Source: Denticeps clupeoides (Eukaryota; Chordata; Actinopteri; Clupeiformes; Denticipitidae). From it: a DNA stretch of 64,000 nt. The first letter of the stretch is position 1; each line of letters starts with the position of its first letter. The position numbers were made by a program, and so were the translations under genes. The stretch lies in NCBI RefSeq assembly GCF_900700375.1, contig NC_041707.1, positions 30,301,281 through 30,365,280 on the forward strand, in the 5' to 3' direction. Shown here piece by piece: positions 61,394 through 64,000 of the stretch. Below the pieces are notes generated by a model that saw only the letters and a list, made by a program, of their open reading frames with translations, was not told where the DNA came from and did no database searches.

Positions 61394-61606
61394 TTGTTGG
61401 CACTCAATCAGCATACTGTATTGATTTATACTAATTGCCAGGGGGAATGCTGGGAGGTGCATGAGCAGGCATGGCAGGAGAGGCTGGGGAAGCAGAGCGT
61501 GGCTGCATGGGCCTTTGTCCCTCTGCTCTGCCTGCTCTTGCACCTCCTGCCCTTTCCCCTGACAGTTAGTATAAATCAATACAATATGCTGATTGAGCAC
61601 CAACAA
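61394..61606. repeat. 213-bp near-palindrome (long hairpin)
   Basis: Left arm 61394-61470 and right arm 61531-61606 are reverse complements over about 76 bp with around ten mismatches: TTGTTGGCACTCAATCAGCA against TGCTGATTGAGCACCAACAA at the outer ends, and GGTGCATGAGCAGG against CCTGCTCTTGCACC at the inner ends. The loop is 60 nt and holds a further short pairing (CAGAGC and GCTCTG). It may be a foldback or MITE-like element, or a hairpin in a long kcnk2 3' untranslated region. Confidence 0.8.
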
Positions 61607-63319
61607 AGGGATAAAGTAAGAATGTTGTTGGTGGGCAGGCGAGAGGTCTTTAACAGCGATGTCCAAATGGCAGGCAGATAAGGGCAGAACAACAAGAATA
61701 ATCGGGCAATGCATGGTTTGTCGGGCAATGAGGTCTATTAAAAAAGCAGACAAGCAGCTATGAAAGAATGAATTCACAACGATGAGCGGGCAAGGATTCA
61801 AGATGGCCACCAGGTATTTATAGAAGATGCCAACCTCTTCATCATCTGTCTCTGGGTGGGCGGCCTCTTTGGCGTATGTGCACCCTCTGCCAGCGAGGAG
61901 GTGGAATGAGAACTGTGACACTATTTGTTTTTTTTTAATGATATCATTTACATGCATTGCTAATGCCTCAGTTTTAAGTATTGAGCATTTTTTTTATTTA
62001 CATTTTCCTTCCTTCCTTTGAAATTCCTTTGAAATTCTATATCTATACTGCAAATCATTCTATATTGCAATATATTCTATATTGCAAATCATGGTGATGG
62101 GGATAAATCAAATAAATATTAATGTCCATATGCATCTGATTATTTGTAATTTCACAACTCATATAGCACGTGTAAAATAGGTGCAATGTTTGCATACACT
62201 GATCATGCATATATTACTTTGGTAACATTTATCAGTCTTTAGAGAACAGAGAACACCACAATGAATCATGCTGAGAATCTGCAGTACCCCCTGCTTCCTG
62301 AAACTGTTGGTTAGCAGCTCTGCACTTCAAGCATAGAGTGAAGTTAAATAAGCAAATCTAGATACCCAAAGTCAACATTGGGCACAATTTGTAGCCATAG
62401 TGACAAATGACAAATCCTCCAGCCATGGCTGTCACCTCATTTGGGCAGACTATCACTGGACAATTACAGCATTCTTGGTTAAACAAACCAAACCACATCG
62501 AATGCACACGGTGAGAGTGATATTAATAATGATACTAAGGTAGGAACATGTGATTAAACAGTCATTTAAAAGAAACTTTTCTGTTTCTTTCAAGAACAAT
62601 AGATGCTGGAAGAATGGAATCCTTTATAGTTATTGCAGATTAACAGAGGATAAATCCAAAAATGTATGGGGATGCTCCAGGCATGCTAATTTGAATGCTT
62701 TGAAAGGAATTAATTATTTTGAAACACTATTTCATTATTTCATTATTATTTTTTACTTCTAATAACAATTTTGTCTGACATATGCTTTGAACCTCAGCCT
62801 GTGTTGTGTTATGTTTATTGAATATTTGGTATTGAGATGGTATAGTATAACTACATAAGACAGGACTATTATTCTATGCGCATCAATAGAACTGATCAAA
62901 CTGACCATAAACATAGAAGCATTGTCCATATCACAATTAGGGGCTCTTTGTGTGGACTGGAAGTTAGAAACAGCTATAATCACTATTACTACATGATCAA
63001 CAGTGCAGTTATTTAGGTTGAATTAATATTGATTTGATAATGAAAGTTACAAGCTCTAGATACAAAAATAGACATTGAATATAGAAACAGACTTACAAAA
63101 ATTAAGTGCTTCAGTGTCCCAGGAGAGAAATCAGTTTGCATGAAAAAGACACACCTCCTCTAATAATACTAGGGAGCACTTGGGCCATATTACTCAACTT
63201 GGCTCAGATGCTGCAGCAGCCTGGGTGGCAGCCAAGTTTTCACACCATCCTAAGCAAACTATTGGCATAGTCTCTGTGTATTTTAGAGCTGAGAATAATG
63301 CAGGTGCAGCCAAAGACGT
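61607..63319. other. Intergenic, no gene seen
   Basis: The part 61620-61900 is GC-richer with repeated CGGGCAATG (61703 and 61721) and may be an unrecognised element. The rest is AT-rich without supported features. Confidence 0.3.
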
Positions 63320-63528
63320 TGTCATGGACTAACATGTGGAGTACTCCGGTCCAGAAACTACCTATGTGTATAAAACTACCCTGTGTGTATCATGTCTTTG
63401 TCGAGTTATTGTATGCGGTGTGTCTGGTCTGATGTTACTATGTGTGTTTTTGTTCAAAGTTTTGTAAATAAAACCCCCCTTTTGTGTAAAGTCGTGCAAA
63501 TGCGTTCTCACCATCTGGAAACGTGACA
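63320..63528 (+). mobile_element. Small solo LTR (fossil)
   Basis: A 209-bp unit begins TGTCA and ends TGACA. GTATAAAAC (63368) and AATAAA (63467) are placed as promoter and polyadenylation signals of an LTR would be, and it is flanked by GACGT and GAGGT, a likely 5-bp target duplication with one change. No internal retroelement sequence is next to it, so it is a solo LTR, probably of Ty3/gypsy type, left by recombination. Confidence 0.55.
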
Positions 63529-64000
63529 GAGGTGTATTCATGGAATCCCGAGAGCATTGCTGTTGCCCTTGAACATGAACATGGTCAGTTTACTTGCTCC
63601 CTGACTGCTGTAATTTATTACAATAAAGCAATTTTAACATTGCATTGTTTTACACTCTTTGTTTTAATAAACTGACAGTATGGTTAATTTTCCCAAGTAG
63701 TGCCCTTTATCTACCACTTATTAACTACACTTGATCCAGTTGCTTTCTGTAATATGATTTAATTGAAGCACAATACATTTTGTCCACTGATTTTAACAGT
63801 GATTTAGGTGACTCAGGGCACTAAGATAAATCAAGTCTTACAGTTTATCAGGCTATTCAAACACCTAAGAAACCCTAGTAGTCTCCCATTAACTAACCTG
63901 AAGTCAGTGAGACATCATTCTTAAGTTGCTGAATCATATCTTTTTTCCAGCATCACCAGTTCTGGCTGTTCCATTTAAACAGGCCCAAAAACACATACAG
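63529..64000. other. Intergenic to window end
   Basis: AT-rich, with no supported feature. Confidence 0.3.

Noticed and set aside
61268-61957. 229-codon minus-strand ORF
   Set aside because: It reads straight through both arms of the 213-bp palindrome and flanking non-coding DNA, with no start context, splice support or recognisable domain.

Overview
The window is vertebrate nuclear DNA, almost certainly from a teleost fish. Two single-copy host genes read cleanly through canonical splice sites: cenpf (centromere protein F, + strand, coding 20005-36118) and kcnk2 (TREK-1 two-pore potassium channel, + strand, coding 52697-60345). The same two genes are neighbours in mammals, so this is conserved synteny. 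The surrounding DNA holds fish-type repeats: Tc1/mariner elements, L2-like LINEs, tRNA-derived SINEs with the 3' tail typical of fish SINEs, and remains of LTR elements. I cannot name the species.

Layout. 1-11560: a head-to-tail array of about 45 monomers of roughly 257 bp. Each holds a divergent 5S rRNA-like sequence of about 120 bp plus a spacer. From 4758 to about 10950 the array is organised as a 7-monomer higher-order repeat of about 1858 bp, with three full copies and part of a fourth. 11586-11738: a stray copy of part of the next gene at the array edge. 13615-15787 (minus): a speckle-type POZ (MATH-BTB) gene whose penultimate exon is damaged. 16975-19010: LINE and Ty3-like debris. 19534-19692: a cell-cycle type promoter (E2F-like site, three CCAAT boxes, CHR). 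20005-36118: cenpf, 17 coding exons, 2672 codons in my model, ending in a farnesylation-type CaaX box. Its introns hold Tc1 relics and, at 31230-32825, an unusual CpG-rich element with perfect hairpins and a long inverted repeat.

36119-52490 is a gene desert of transposon remains: L2-like LINEs, several Tc1 elements, SINEs, and a LINE-in-Tc1-in-SINE nest at 44029-45890. 52504-60345: kcnk2 with a CpG-rich TATA-containing promoter. Its start codon appears to be assembled across the first splice junction and overlapped by an upstream ORF. The last intron carries a Tc1 element that was itself invaded by an element with an in-frame 66/96-bp repeat ORF. Downstream are a 213-bp near-palindrome (61394-61606) and a small solo LTR (63320-63528).

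Functionally the genes are unrelated: CENP-F acts at kinetochores and the nuclear envelope in late cell cycle, TREK-1 is a plasma-membrane background K+ channel, and SPOP-type proteins are cullin-3 substrate adaptors. The strongest candidate for something undescribed is the 5S-derived higher-order satellite; the CpG-rich intronic element and the kcnk2 split-start/uORF arrangement come next. All coordinates for exons and repeats were read by eye; no alignment or database search was run.
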